Of a stretch of 64,000 nucleotides of DNA, positions 34,971-44,198 are shown in pieces. Both the position numbers and the translations under genes were made by a program. The notes beneath the pieces were generated by a model. It was not told the DNA's origin, did not search any database, and worked only from the letters and a program-made list of their open reading frames with translations. The DNA is from Flavobacterium nackdongense (GTDB lineage Bacteria > Bacteroidota > Bacteroidia > Flavobacteriales > Flavobacteriaceae), in NCBI RefSeq assembly GCF_004355225.1, contig NZ_CP037933.1:1984001-2048000 (forward strand), written 5' to 3'. Every line of letters starts with the position of its first letter. Positions within the stretch are counted from its first letter, which is position 1.

Positions 34971-37457
34971 TCAGAAATAAAATCCAAAAGAGATTTTTGT
35001 GGCAAATTTATTGGCATCAGGCATATCTAAATAGCTGCCTCTCCAGGAAAAATCTATACGGAATAATTTGAAAATATTGCCAATGCCCGCACTGTATTCC
35101 CAATATACTTTGTCCGGCGCATTATAGACTAAACCCGACGCATTGATCGCTCTATTGTCGTCTGAAACCGTCCCGTAAACCGAACGAAAGCCAATGTTTT
35201 CGCGCCAATTGAGTTTTCGCATAAAAGGAATTCGGGCAAAAAAACGTCCGTGAAAATCGTGATCCCATTTGAAAGTCACATACTGATCGGTAACGAATTC
35301 GTAAAATTGGAGATTGTTAAATGTATTGGCAATGTTGAAAATGGACTGATTCCCCGGAACCACGCTCATCAAACCGAGAGGAATATACCCGAAAGTTTTT
35401 CCGGCTTCGATTATAATATCGGAGCGTCCTAATGGGCCAATAATTATGGGTTGTTTGTAATACAATTGCAACTTTTTGTAATTGAAATCGCTTGAAAATA
35501 AGTTTTTGAAACCCTGACTGTAGGTGACAAAAATGCTGGTAAAAGGACTATCTGCATTGTATCGTTCGACGCCAAAAGCCACCGGAATCCGATTGGGTGT
35601 ATATTCTACTTGAAAATTCACCTCGGATTGTTTGACCTGACTCTGAATAGTGGTTTGAGTCAAATCAGTATAATAATCCAAACTAAATTCGGGCGAAGCC
35701 GAAATTAAGGTTCGATAGGAAACACCCGCCAAAAAAGTTAAATTTTTGATGGGTTCCATTTCAAATTCAACATTACTCAAATTGACATTGGTCAATTTAT
35801 TATTACTCCCAACAACCAACAAGCCCGAAGAAGCAAAACTCCTTCCTACAATATCATTGGTTGTCGTGAGCGAAGCCCCAATTTGCTCGATATCGCGCCG
35901 ATTTCCGGCAGAAATAATAAAACGATTTTTAGGATTCAGCATCCATTTACCGGTCAGTCCGTATTTGAATTTATCATCTTTGAATCCATAAGCGAGATAG
36001 CCTTGAACACGCCACGGATCGTTAGGCCCAAAATAGGTTCTAGCTCCGGCTCTAAGGCGTAATCCTTCGACGGAATTTTGTCCAATTACGGAATAAATAG
36101 GTCCGTAATCCAACTCCCCCAAATGGATGTAGCCGCTATCTATGATTTCGACCAAACTATACAATTGCTTGAATTTTTTGACCGTTTGCAAAGTATCCAG
36201 CATTTTATAGACTCCTTTTTCGTCTTTGGTAAGGCTTTCGAATCGATTTTCTTCCCAATATTCATCTGATTTATTGTAGACGTCTTTGTCTAAATAATTG
36301 ACTTCCTCTCGGTAGAACTTTTCAGGCTTTTCGATGTTGAATTGATGATCTCGATACAAAGAAGTTCGTTTGCCGTAAACGCCTTTCGAATTCTCCTTCT
36401 TGTTGAGTGCGAAATCGGTCATCATATAATCTTTGGTCATCAGAAAAATAGAATCATTCATGACCTCAAATTCCTGTTCGATATAAATGTCTTTCACCCA
36501 GTTGATATTGGCACTTCGAGTGGCGGCCATATTTATTTTTTTGATGGCAAAAGTGGTATCGCTTACCCAAAAATCGCCTTTGAAAGTCAATTCGTTTTTG
36601 CGTCGTGGATAGAAAACAATATTAAAACACCTTTTGTTATCGATGTAAGCACTATCTCTGAGGACATAATTATACACATCGATTCCGGTTGTCGAGAGTG
36701 GACTTGTAAAACTTTTGTCAAAAAAATTCAGGTGATTGTCATAAATATCAAAATCGGTGTACAAATCATTTACAAAAGCTAAAATCTGCTGATTGCCATT
36801 GAATCCAGAAGTCTTATTGGCTTTTGTTTTTTCTTTGACCTTTTTCAATTTGTTGTCTCCATAAACATCGACCAAGGCCTCGTTGATAAAAATAGGCAAG
36901 TAGGTTTTTCCCGTTATTTTTGAAGTATCGACTTGTTTGAAAATGAATTCCATTCCTTTGAACAAATTGTTTTTCATATAAGCGCTATCGATGCTGTTCA
37001 TATCAAATTCAATTTTTTCATACTTCTCCATTTGGTATTGATCAAACAAATGAAGGCCGTTTTTGCGTCTTCTTTCCCAAATTTTTCGGAGAATATCTAA
37101 AGCTGGATTGTTCTTTTTGGAGGTTTTTCCTCGATAAACTACGACTTCGTTCAAAGTTTGAATCTCCTTGAGTTGAATTTTTAGTTTATAATTGATGGCT
37201 TTCTCCAAATCAATTTCCCGATCGGAATAGCCTACAGAGGTAATAATTATGGTTTTATAACTTTTGGGAGATTCTAAATAAAATACTCCGTCTTCACTAG
37301 AAACGACACCTTCGCTTGAGTTTTTGAAGGCGACATTGGCAAAAGGAATGGGTTTATTGGATGCATCTACCACGAGACCGCTAACTTTAGTTTGTGAAAA
37401 TAGCGTGTTCGCAAAACCAACTACTACAACCAGATATAACAAAAAATTCTTGTTCAT
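34971..37457 (-). CDS. DUF5686 and carboxypeptidase-regulatory-like domain outer-membrane protein
   Basis: Large predicted outer-membrane protein of 828 aa. It has a signal peptide (NFLLYLVVVVGFANTLFSQ), then a carboxypeptidase-D regulatory-like beta sandwich (about 25-110, KVSGLVVDASNKPIPFANVA), as at the N terminus of many TonB-linked proteins. The long DUF5686 part resembles a surface-antigen barrel and ends SFGFYF, a barrel-type C terminus. Function is unknown. I chose MNKNFLLYL at 37457, because the frame to 37481 adds a redundant hydrophobic start. It is downstream of the pdhB terminator and is followed at once by the glycosylase gene. Confidence 0.85.
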   Translation of the reverse strand: MNKNFLLYLVVVVGFANTLFSQTKVSGLVVDASNKPIPFANVAFKNSSEGVVSSEDGVFYLESPKSYKTIIITSVGYSDREIDLEKAINYKLKIQLKEIQTLNEVVVYRGKTSKKNNPALDILRKIWERRRKNGLHLFDQYQMEKYEKIEFDMNSIDSAYMKNNLFKGMEFIFKQVDTSKITGKTYLPIFINEALVDVYGDNKLKKVKEKTKANKTSGFNGNQQILAFVNDLYTDFDIYDNHLNFFDKSFTSPLSTTGIDVYNYVLRDSAYIDNKRCFNIVFYPRRKNELTFKGDFWVSDTTFAIKKINMAATRSANINWVKDIYIEQEFEVMNDSIFLMTKDYMMTDFALNKKENSKGVYGKRTSLYRDHQFNIEKPEKFYREEVNYLDKDVYNKSDEYWEENRFESLTKDEKGVYKMLDTLQTVKKFKQLYSLVEIIDSGYIHLGELDYGPIYSVIGQNSVEGLRLRAGARTYFGPNDPWRVQGYLAYGFKDDKFKYGLTGKWMLNPKNRFIISAGNRRDIEQIGASLTTTNDIVGRSFASSGLLVVGSNNKLTNVNLSNVEFEMEPIKNLTFLAGVSYRTLISASPEFSLDYYTDLTQTTIQSQVKQSEVNFQVEYTPNRIPVAFGVERYNADSPFTSIFVTYSQGFKNLFSSDFNYKKLQLYYKQPIIIGPLGRSDIIIEAGKTFGYIPLGLMSVVPGNQSIFNIANTFNNLQFYEFVTDQYVTFKWDHDFHGRFFARIPFMRKLNWRENIGFRSVYGTVSDDNRAINASGLVYNAPDKVYWEYSAGIGNIFKLFRIDFSWRGSYLDMPDANKFATKISFGFYF

Positions 37458-37460
37458 AAT

Positions 37461-37503
37461 CAAAAAAAAAAACTTCATCAAATTTTAAGCTCTGATGAAG
37501 TTT
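37461..37503 (-). terminator. Terminator after pdhB
   Basis: On the minus strand AAACTTCATCA pairs with TGATGAAGTTT around a 12-base loop, followed by a run of ten T. It ends only 3 bp before the DUF5686 start codon, so that gene's promoter must overlap it or lie within pdhB. Confidence 0.8.
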
Positions 37504-37568
37504 CAAATATAGTTGATTTCTGATATTAGATTGATTTAATCTTCCAATATTCCGAAAAGTTTAACAGC

Positions 37569-38546
37569 TTATTTATACATTACTTTTTTAACGGCTTTGA
37601 CAACATCGTCCGCATTAGGCAACCATTCTTTTAGCAAAACTGGCGAATAAGGCGCTGGAGTATCAGCAGTTGTAATACGTTGAATAGGTGCGTCAAGAAA
37701 ATCGAAAGCTTGTTCTTGAACAATATAGGTAATTTCAGAAGAAACACTCGCAAATGGCCAAGCTTCCTCAAGAATCACCAAGCGATTTGTTTTTCTAACC
37801 GAAGTCAAAATAGCATCTTTGTCCATAGGACGAACGGTTCTCAAATCGATAATTTCGCAAGAAATTCCTGCTGCGGCTAATTCATCAGCAGCGATATAAG
37901 CTTCTTTGATGATTTTTCCAAAAGAAACGATAGTCACATCAGTACCTACTCTTTTCACATCGGCAACACCAATTGGAACGGTATATTCTCCTTCTGGAAC
38001 TTCACCTTTATCACCGTACATTTGCTCTGATTCCATAAAAATTACAGGATCATTGTCGCGAATAGCAGATTTCAAAAGTCCTTTGGCATCATACACATTA
38101 GAAGGCACCACTACTTTAAGACCTGGAGTGTTTGCAAACCAATTTTCGATAGCTTGAGAGTGTGTAGCACCCAATTGTCCCGCAGAAGCAGTTGGCCCAC
38201 GAAAAACGATTGGCACATTGAACTGACCTCCGGTCATTTGACGCATTTTAGCTGCGTTATTGATAATTTGATCTATTCCAACTAAACAAAAATTGAAGGT
38301 CATATACTCTACAATCGGTCGACAACCATTCATAGCCGAACCTACTGCAATTCCAGTAAAACCGAGCTCAGCGATAGGAGTGTCAATTACACGCTTCTCC
38401 CCGAATTCATCTAACATTCCTTTTGACGCTTTATAAGCACCATTGTATTCCGCCACTTCTTCACCCATTAAATATACGGACTCATCGCGACGCATTTCTT
38501 CGCTCATGGCCTCACAAATGGCTTCTCTAAATTGTATCGTTCTCAT
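37569..38546 (-). CDS. pdhB: Pyruvate dehydrogenase E1 component, beta subunit
   Basis: Beta subunit of the thiamine-diphosphate E1 of the pyruvate dehydrogenase complex (alpha2beta2 form). It opens MRTIQFREAICEAMSEEMRR. It contains VYLMGEEVAEYNGAYKASKG, the conserved FRGPTASAGQLGATHSQAIE region, and the C-terminal transketolase domain with DLRTVRPMDKDAIL. Its 325 aa are typical. I chose the second Met (38546); an alternative at 38555 adds three residues. No alpha-subunit gene is in the window. A TATTTTTG box lies upstream at 38586-38579. Confidence 0.94.
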   Translation of the reverse strand: MRTIQFREAICEAMSEEMRRDESVYLMGEEVAEYNGAYKASKGMLDEFGEKRVIDTPIAELGFTGIAVGSAMNGCRPIVEYMTFNFCLVGIDQIINNAAKMRQMTGGQFNVPIVFRGPTASAGQLGATHSQAIENWFANTPGLKVVVPSNVYDAKGLLKSAIRDNDPVIFMESEQMYGDKGEVPEGEYTVPIGVADVKRVGTDVTIVSFGKIIKEAYIAADELAAAGISCEIIDLRTVRPMDKDAILTSVRKTNRLVILEEAWPFASVSSEITYIVQEQAFDFLDAPIQRITTADTPAPYSPVLLKEWLPNADDVVKAVKKVMYK

Positions 38547-38747
38547 AGTTTTCATAAATGTTCTGTAATTTCGAAGCGCAAAAATAAATATTTTAAATCA
38601 CTTTACTACATAAATTAACTTTAAAATCGAAACTCTTTACCAATTAATTTTACCCAAAGAGAATCAAAAAAATAAAAAAAATTACGAAATCGATATAATT
38701 GTTGAAAAATATTATGCACGCATAGTATATTATTCCAATTAATATTC

Positions 38748-38755
38748 TAATTTTG
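38748..38755 (+). promoter_or_regulatory. Candidate -7 box of etfB
   Basis: TAATTTTG fits TAnnTTTG and lies 30 bp before the etfB ATG in the divergent pdhB-etfB gap. I see no well-spaced TTG, so this is half a promoter. Confidence 0.4.
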
Positions 38756-38785
38756 TGCATCATTTTAGCAATTTAAACCTTAATT

Positions 38786-39532
38786 ATGAAAATATTAGTC
38801 TGCATCAGCCACGTTCCTGATACTACTTCAAAAATCAATTTTACCCATGATGATTCGCAATTTGACTCCAATGGGGTTCAATTTGTCATCAATCCAAACG
38901 ACGAATTTGGACTCACTCGAGCCATTTGGTTTCAAGAACAACAAGCGGCGACAGTAACCGTTGTGAATGTTGGAGGTCCAGACACAGAACCTACATTGCG
39001 AAAAGCTTTGGCTATCGGTGCTAATGATGCCATTCGTGTCAATGCAAATCCAACTGACAGTTTTTTTGTTGCCAAACAACTTGCCGAAGTGATTAAAAAT
39101 GGTGGTTATGATCTAGTGATTGCTGGTAAAGAATCTTTAGATTATAATGGCGGAATGGTTCCTGGCATGGTTGCCGCAATTCTTGGCTATAATTTTATAA
39201 ATTCTTGTACCGAATTGACAATCGAGGCTACTAATGCAAAAGCAATTCGCGAAATTGACGGCGGAAGAGAAAAGGTTTCGACGAGTTTGCCATTAATAAT
39301 AGGAGGACAAAAAGGATTGGTCGAAGAGAAAGACTTGCGTATTCCGAATATGAGAGGAATTATGACTGCTAGAGCAAAAACCTTAACGGTTGTTGAGCCA
39401 GTAGAAGCTTCGGTCCATACCAAAGCGGTAAAATTTGAAAAACCAGCTCCAAAATCAGCCGTGAAATTAGTTGCAGCTGATAATATAGATGAACTAATTA
39501 ATTTATTACACAACGAAGCAAAAGTGATTTAA
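38786..39532 (+). CDS. etfB: Electron transfer flavoprotein, beta subunit
   Basis: Forms with EtfA the FAD- and AMP-containing carrier that takes electrons from acyl-CoA dehydrogenases to the respiratory chain. The opening MKILVCISHVPDTTSKINFT, the segment DLVIAGKESLDYNGGMVPGM near residue 110, and the C-terminal LRIPNMRGIMTARAK recognition-loop region are characteristic. At 248 aa it has the family length. The partner etfA follows 116 bp downstream after a repeat-filled leader. Specific dehydrogenase partners are not encoded nearby. Confidence 0.95.
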   Translation: MKILVCISHVPDTTSKINFTHDDSQFDSNGVQFVINPNDEFGLTRAIWFQEQQAATVTVVNVGGPDTEPTLRKALAIGANDAIRVNANPTDSFFVAKQLAEVIKNGGYDLVIAGKESLDYNGGMVPGMVAAILGYNFINSCTELTIEATNAKAIREIDGGREKVSTSLPLIIGGQKGLVEEKDLRIPNMRGIMTARAKTLTVVEPVEASVHTKAVKFEKPAPKSAVKLVAADNIDELINLLHNEAKVI

Positions 39533-39539
39533 GAATTTG

Positions 39540-39648
39540 ATTGCAGATTTTTGAGTAACGATTTTTGATTGCAGATTGCAAAAAATAATCATTAGTCAAA
39601 TTTTTAAATCATAAATCTAAAATCGTTAATCTAAAATCTAAAATAATT
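39540..39648. repeat. GATTGCAGATT-family repeat array in the etfA leader
   Basis: Holds GATTGCAGATTTTTGA, GATTGCAGATTGCAAAA and then AATCATAAATCTAAAATCG-type units, ending AATCTAAAATAATT before the ATG. The last 17 bases including the ATG match the gcvH leader exactly. Confidence 0.7.
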
Positions 39649-40614
39649 ATGTCAATAGTAATATACGCAGAATCTGCAGAAGGAAAATTCAAAAAAATTG
39701 CATTCGAATTGGCTTCTTATGCAAAAAAAGTTGCTGAATCATTAGGAACAACCGTTACGGCGGTTAGCATAAACACCCAAGATGTTTCGGAATTATCAAA
39801 ATACGGAGTCGACAAAGTGTTGAAGGTCACCAACGATAAATTAGTAGGCTTTTCAGCCAAAGCCTACGCTGATGTTATTCAGCAAGCAGCGCGAAAAGAA
39901 AATGCCTCGGTGGTGGTACTGTCTTCGACCACCGATAGTATTTACCTCGCTCCCTTAGTTGCTGTTGCACTCGAAGCAGGTTTTGCTTCCAATGTAGTAG
40001 GACTTCCCGAAAGTTATCTGCCTTTTCAAGTTCGAAGAACTGCTTTTTCGAACAAAGCTTTCAATAGCACCGAAATTAGTAGCGATATTAAAATTATTGG
40101 TTTAGCCAAAAACTCGTACGGTATATTCGAAAACACTTCAAATATGGCCACTGAAGATTTTAATCCCACTGTGAGTGAAAATGATTTTGGAATAAAAGTA
40201 GAATCAGTAGAAAAAGGCTCTGGAAAAGTTTCTATTGCCGATGCAGACATCGTTGTTTCGGGCGGGCGTGGATTAAAAGGTCCTGAAAACTGGGGAATGA
40301 TTGAAGAATTGGCGGAAGTACTCGGAGCAGCAACCGCTTGCTCGAAACCAGTATCCGATTTAGATTGGAGACCTCATTCAGAACACGTGGGACAAACCGG
40401 CAAACCTGTAGCTTCGAATTTGTACATCGCCGTGGGAATTTCAGGAGCCATTCAGCATATTGCGGGAATAAACTCTTCAAAAGTGAAAGTAGTCATCAAT
40501 TCCGATCCCGAAGCACCTTTTTTCAAAGTAGCCGATTATGGAATAGTTGGCGATGCCTTTGAGGTTGTGCCGCATTTGATCGAAAAACTAAAAGCTTTCA
40601 AAGCACAGAATTAA
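39649..40614 (+). CDS. etfA: Electron transfer flavoprotein, alpha subunit
   Basis: FAD-binding subunit of ETF. The C-terminal FAD domain shows VVSGGRGLKGPENWGMIEEL near residue 203, the EHVGQTGKPVASNLYIAVGI signature near 245, then SGAIQHIAG and NSDPEAPFFKVADYGIVGDA. The N-terminal half is the less conserved Rossmann-like domain. Its 321 aa are normal. It is downstream of etfB on the same strand, and a hairpin terminator overlaps the next gene's promoter region. Confidence 0.95.
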   Translation: MSIVIYAESAEGKFKKIAFELASYAKKVAESLGTTVTAVSINTQDVSELSKYGVDKVLKVTNDKLVGFSAKAYADVIQQAARKENASVVVLSSTTDSIYLAPLVAVALEAGFASNVVGLPESYLPFQVRRTAFSNKAFNSTEISSDIKIIGLAKNSYGIFENTSNMATEDFNPTVSENDFGIKVESVEKGSGKVSIADADIVVSGGRGLKGPENWGMIEELAEVLGAATACSKPVSDLDWRPHSEHVGQTGKPVASNLYIAVGISGAIQHIAGINSSKVKVVINSDPEAPFFKVADYGIVGDAFEVVPHLIEKLKAFKAQN

Positions 40615-40640
40615 AAATTTTATAATTCTAATACCAAAAT

Positions 40641-40690
40641 AGCTGCCTAAAAATAAGATAATCGTATCTTTGCTTTAGGTAGCTTTTTAG
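40641..40690 (+). terminator. Hairpin after etfA, with a promoter box in its loop
   Basis: AGCTGCCTAAA (40641-40651) pairs with TTTAGGTAGCT (40674-40684, one G-T wobble), then TTTTAG. The loop contains TATCTTTG (40665-40672), a candidate -7 box for the downstream nuclease gene. Confidence 0.5.
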
Positions 40691-40778
40691 TTCCATATAT
40701 TTTGATTAAAATTGCACATTATTTTAATTAAAAATAACTATTTATAAACAAGCACAAGCTGCTTTTTCAATTCACAAA

Positions 40779-41402
40779 ATGAGCTTAGTCAAATTATCCA
40801 TCAAAGGAATATCTTACAGTCAAACCCAAAACGGAGCTTATGCCTTGATATTGAACGAAGTGGACGGAGATCGAAAATTACCCATTGTCATAGGCGCATT
40901 CGAGGCACAATCTATCGCCATTGCCCTAGAGAAAGAAATCAAACCACCGCGCCCGCTGACTCACGATTTATTTAAAAATTTTGCCGATCGCTTTGATATT
41001 GTGGTCAAACAAATCATCATTCACAAATTGGTTGATGGCGTTTTTTACTCTAGTATCATTTGCGAAAGAGATAAAATCGAAGAAATAATCGACGCTCGAA
41101 CTTCAGATGCCATTGCCTTGGCTTTGCGATTTAACGCACCCATTTTTACGTACAAAAACATTCTGGACAAAGCGGGCATTTTCTTAAAAGCAAACCCATT
41201 GAATCCTGAAAAAGATTCACAAGAAATTGACGATGCACTTTCTAATCCTGAAACTTTCAGACAAGAAGAAGAGAGCAATCAGTCGGGCAATTTATACGCA
41301 AAACACAGTTTAGAACAATTAAACGAATTGTTGGAGCAAGCCGTTCAAAACGAAGACTACGAAAAAGCGGCAAAAATTAGAGACGAAATTTCGAAAAGAT
41401 AG
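40779..41402 (+). CDS. Bifunctional nuclease (DUF151) domain protein with a UVR motif
   Basis: A 207-aa cytoplasmic protein. Residues 1-140 are a BFN/DUF151 domain (GAYALILNEVDGDRKLPIVI, GAFEAQSIAIALEK, then ARTSDAIALALRFNAPIF). The last ~35 residues are a UVR motif (LNELLEQAVQNEDYEKAAKI RDE), as in UvrB/UvrC. The two-domain form is conserved in Bacteroidota. BFN proteins have DNase/RNase activity in plants and Thermotoga; the role here is not known. It lies between etfA and thyA, on the same strand. Confidence 0.87.
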   Translation: MSLVKLSIKGISYSQTQNGAYALILNEVDGDRKLPIVIGAFEAQSIAIALEKEIKPPRPLTHDLFKNFADRFDIVVKQIIIHKLVDGVFYSSIICERDKIEEIIDARTSDAIALALRFNAPIFTYKNILDKAGIFLKANPLNPEKDSQEIDDALSNPETFRQEEESNQSGNLYAKHSLEQLNELLEQAVQNEDYEKAAKIRDEISKR

Positions 41403-41422
41403 TAACAAATTGTTTAATCGGC

Positions 41423-41454
41423 TAACCGATTAACCGATTAACCGATTAACCGAT
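41423..41454. repeat. Tandem 8-bp repeat in the thyA leader
   Basis: Four exact copies of TAACCGAT, preceded by AATCGGC and followed by TAAACC, fill the gap between the nuclease stop (41402) and the thyA ATG (41465). AATCGG and CCGATT arms could pair. Confidence 0.9.
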
Positions 41455-41464
41455 TAAACCAAGA

Positions 41465-42289
41465 ATGAAGCAATACCACGATTTAGTTAAACACGTTTTA
41501 GAAAACGGCAATCAAAAAGGAGATAGAACAGGCACAGGCACCAAAAGCGTTTTTGGATACCAAATGCGATTTGATTTGGCAGATGGTTTTCCGATGGTGA
41601 CAACCAAAAAGTTACATCTAAAATCAATAATTTACGAGCTACTTTGGTTTTTAAAAGGAGATACCAATATCAAATACCTACAAGAAAACGGAGTAAAAAT
41701 TTGGGATGCTTGGGCGGATGAAAACGGTGCTTTAGGTCCAGTTTACGGCCATCAATGGCGCAATTGGAACAGTGAAGAAATAGACCAAATCGCTGATCTA
41801 ATTCAAGAATTAAAAACCAATCCGAACAGCAGAAGAATGTTAGTTTCGGCTTGGAATCCTAGTGTTTTGCCAGATACCTCTAAATCATTTTCCGAAAATG
41901 TGGCCAATAACAAAGCAGCGCTTCCTCCTTGTCATGCTTTCTTCCAATTTTATGTTTCAGACGGAAAATTATCTTGCCAATTGTACCAACGAAGTGCTGA
42001 TATTTTTCTTGGTGTGCCTTTCAACATCGCCTCTTATGCCTTGCTGACGATGATGATTGCTCAAGTTTGTAACTTAGAAGTGGGCGAATTCATTCATACT
42101 TTTGGAGATGCACACATTTACAATAACCATTTTGAGCAAGTTGAATTGCAATTGTCTCGCGAACCAAAAGCGTTACCAAAAATGATTTTGAATCCAGCTA
42201 TAAATGACATTTTCGACTTTACTTTTGAGGATTTTACACTGGTAGGTTACGAACCATACGACGCTATAAAAGGAAGTGTTGCGGTTTGA
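41465..42289 (+). CDS. thyA: Thymidylate synthase
   Basis: Makes dTMP from dUMP using methylene-tetrahydrofolate. The nucleophilic Cys is residue 156 in [12 protein letters not shown]. The dUMP-binding [20 protein letters not shown] follows, and the folate site [12 protein letters not shown] is near 217. At 274 aa it is about ten longer than E. coli ThyA, owing to an insertion before the active site ([17 protein letters not shown]), which is common in Bacteroidota. The leader is a TAACCGAT tandem repeat. folA, which regenerates the folate product, is 2.2 kb downstream. Confidence 0.97.
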   Translation: MKQYHDLVKHVLENGNQKGDRTGTGTKSVFGYQMRFDLADGFPMVTTKKLHLKSIIYELLWFLKGDTNIKYLQENGVKIWDAWADENGALGPVYGHQWRNWNSEEIDQIADLIQELKTNPNSRRMLVSAWNPSVLPDTSKSFSENVANNKAALPPCHAFFQFYVSDGKLSCQLYQRSADIFLGVPFNIASYALLTMMIAQVCNLEVGEFIHTFGDAHIYNNHFEQVELQLSREPKALPKMILNPAINDIFDFTFEDFTLVGYEPYDAIKGSVAV

Positions 42290-42400
42290 TTTTTTTACAA
42301 ACCACACTTTTGTTATATAAAAGAAACTCAAACGAGGGTAGATAGTGGTGTTTTTTGTTAGGTCTATCAACTAGTTGGCATCAACTTTAAAGAAAAAATT

Positions 42401-43069
42401 GTGAATAATTGGGTTTTAGAGTTAGAAAAATTAAAAATCAAGGAAAAATTCTCTGTTGAGGAGTGGGAAAATCGTGGATTAAATCCTTCTGAAAAAAGTC
42501 TATGCGTTACGCTTGAAAAATCTTTTAATGATTTACTAACAAATTTAATTTCTGCATCAAATACAAAAAAATCAGACAAAGAAATTGAAAACCTTTTCGA
42601 ACATTATTTCAACAAAATTAAAACAGATGAATTAGATACAGAGGAAAGTGAATTTGTTGTGGATTATTTTGATGAGATTGCTAAAATCTTCAACATTCCA
42701 AATATTAATGAAAAATTGAATATTTGGACTTACGGAATTGAAGATTATGACCACGAAAAAGCTGAAAAAGAAGATTCTGAAAGAGTATTAGCGGAAGAAA
42801 GAAAAAGACACGAGATTATTTCTACAGAATGCACAAACTGCAAAACTCAATTAAAAACTTTTATTTTAGAAAGAGATAATAGTTTTCCAAGTTTTGAGAT
42901 TGACATAATTAAATGTGTAAAATGTTCTGAACTTAATTTACTTGACAAAGGTGCAGGGATAAAAAGATATAGATTTCTTGATTATGAACTACTAGAAGAA
43001 TTGCCAAAAGAGGAATACGATTTAGCAAAAGCTTTAAAAAGATTAAAACAATTAAAAGAACAAAAATAA
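42401..43069 (+). CDS. Hypothetical protein, DUF4844-like N terminus plus a CxxC...CxxC zinc-ribbon-like part
   Basis: A 222-aa protein I can name only tentatively. The N-terminal ~100 residues (KFSVEEWENRGLNPSEKSLC, then DTEESEFVVDYFDEIAKIF) resemble DUF4844 proteins. From residue 140, CTNCKTQLKTF and CVKCSELNLL form two CxxC knuckles 30 residues apart, suggesting a zinc site. The C terminus is a charged helix. The start is GTG at 42401. The gene is AT-rich and flanked by a 14-bp inverted repeat (42342-42355 and 43143-43156), so it may have been inserted between thyA and the HIT gene. Function unknown. Confidence 0.6.
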   Translation: MNNWVLELEKLKIKEKFSVEEWENRGLNPSEKSLCVTLEKSFNDLLTNLISASNTKKSDKEIENLFEHYFNKIKTDELDTEESEFVVDYFDEIAKIFNIPNINEKLNIWTYGIEDYDHEKAEKEDSERVLAEERKRHEIISTECTNCKTQLKTFILERDNSFPSFEIDIIKCVKCSELNLLDKGAGIKRYRFLDYELLEELPKEEYDLAKALKRLKQLKEQK

Positions 43070-43154
43070 TGCAGATGCTAACCCAATAGGTTTACAATCT
43101 GTAACCATAAATTCTAGTAAACAACTATAAAATCATTTACATAAAAACACCACT

Positions 43155-43580
43155 ATGCCAACTCCAGTTTCAGAATGTTTGTATTGTCAAAATAACGAAA
43201 CATTACATAATTTAATGATTAAAATCTGTGATTTAGAAGTATCACAATTATTTTTATTCAAAGAGCAATCTTATGCAGGTCGTTGCAATGTGGTTTACAA
43301 AGACCACGGTGTAGAGTTTCACGAATTGAGCGACGACCAACGCAGTGCTTTTATGAGTGATGTGGCAAGAACAGCAAAATCAATTGCAGCCGCGTTTAAC
43401 CCTGACAAAATTAATTACGGAGCCTACGCCGATACAATTTCACATTTACACATGCACGTAGTTCCAAAATACAAAAACGATTATGGCTTTGGGGGTGTTT
43501 TTGAAATGAACCCACAAAAAACCACGCTTTCGGATCAGGAATACGCTTCGATAATCGAAAAGATAAAAGGAGCCCTTTAG
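43155..43580 (+). CDS. HIT-family nucleotide hydrolase
   Basis: Histidine-triad protein of 141 aa that binds purine nucleotides. The triad HLHMHVVPK is near residues 97-105, preceded by NYGAYADTISHLHM. An N-terminal pair of Cys (CLYCQNNE) may bind zinc, as in some HIT subfamilies. Likely activities are hydrolysis of AMP-NH2-type or dinucleotide substrates; the true substrate is unknown. The ATG overlaps one arm of a 14-bp inverted repeat. A hairpin at 43629-43650 terminates transcription. Confidence 0.88.
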   Translation: MPTPVSECLYCQNNETLHNLMIKICDLEVSQLFLFKEQSYAGRCNVVYKDHGVEFHELSDDQRSAFMSDVARTAKSIAAAFNPDKINYGAYADTISHLHMHVVPKYKNDYGFGGVFEMNPQKTTLSDQEYASIIEKIKGAL

Positions 43581-43628
43581 TTTTTGCTCCAGTTCGTATT
43601 ATGGCAAAAACTATTGGTATAAAAAGCA

Positions 43629-43650
43629 AAAATCCGCTTTTCAGCGGATT
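43629..43650. terminator. Bidirectional terminator between the HIT gene and the isoamylase-N-domain gene
   Basis: AAATCCGCT and AGCGGATTT form a 9-bp stem around a short loop, with A- and T-rich flanks on both sides, between convergent genes. Confidence 0.75.
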
Positions 43651-43661
43651 TATATTTTGTT

Positions 43662-43958
43662 TTAAACAGTTACAACACCGTTTTCTGTTCCAGCAAATTC
43701 ATTCCATTGATAAGAATCAGCTTCTGAATCGTTTACATAAGCACCATCTATAAGGTACTTGAATTCGTAAGAAGCATCTTTCGCTAGATCAAAAACGCCT
43801 TTGAAAGTACCGTTTTTTAATTTTGACAATTCACCTTCGGCTGGATTCCAATTGTTAAAATCTCCTACTACCGAAGCAGTATTAGCTTCTTTTGCTTCAA
43901 CTGAAAATGTAACTTTACAAACTGGTTTTGTTTTTATAACTTGTTTCTTGATAGACAT
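43662..43958 (-). CDS. Isoamylase early-set (glycogen-binding fold) domain protein
   Basis: A 98-aa protein consisting of one immunoglobulin-like E-set/CBM48 domain: KVTFSVEAKEANTASVVGDF, NNWNPAEGELSKLKNGTFKG, then YEFKYLIDGAYVNDSEADSY and QWNEFAGTENGVV. FNNWNP and YEFKYLIDG are the family hallmarks, as in AMPK beta and glycogen-branching enzymes. It probably binds alpha-glucan but has no catalytic domain. I chose MSIKKQVIKTKP at 43958; the extra residues up to 44015 are leader sequence. Confidence 0.85.
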   Translation of the reverse strand: MSIKKQVIKTKPVCKVTFSVEAKEANTASVVGDFNNWNPAEGELSKLKNGTFKGVFDLAKDASYEFKYLIDGAYVNDSEADSYQWNEFAGTENGVVTV

Positions 43959-44198
43959 AACTATTTCATTTTTAGAATTATGGGGCAAATGTAAAATAGA
44001 TTTTTTAACTTTCAACTTTTGAGATGAACTTTTATGGGTATGACAATAAACTTCCTAAAAAAGAATTAGATTCTTATTTTTAAGTAAAATATTTTTTCGT
44101 ATTCAAAATCATAAAACGTTTTCTCGATTCATTTTCTTCAATGAAAAATAATTAAATTTGAAAAATATTTTTACCTTTATAATCTAAATCTTGCAATT

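Noticed and set aside
41414..41457. Short tandem repeats read as a CRISPR array
   Set aside because: Units are 8 bp and contiguous without spacers, and there are no cas genes in the window.
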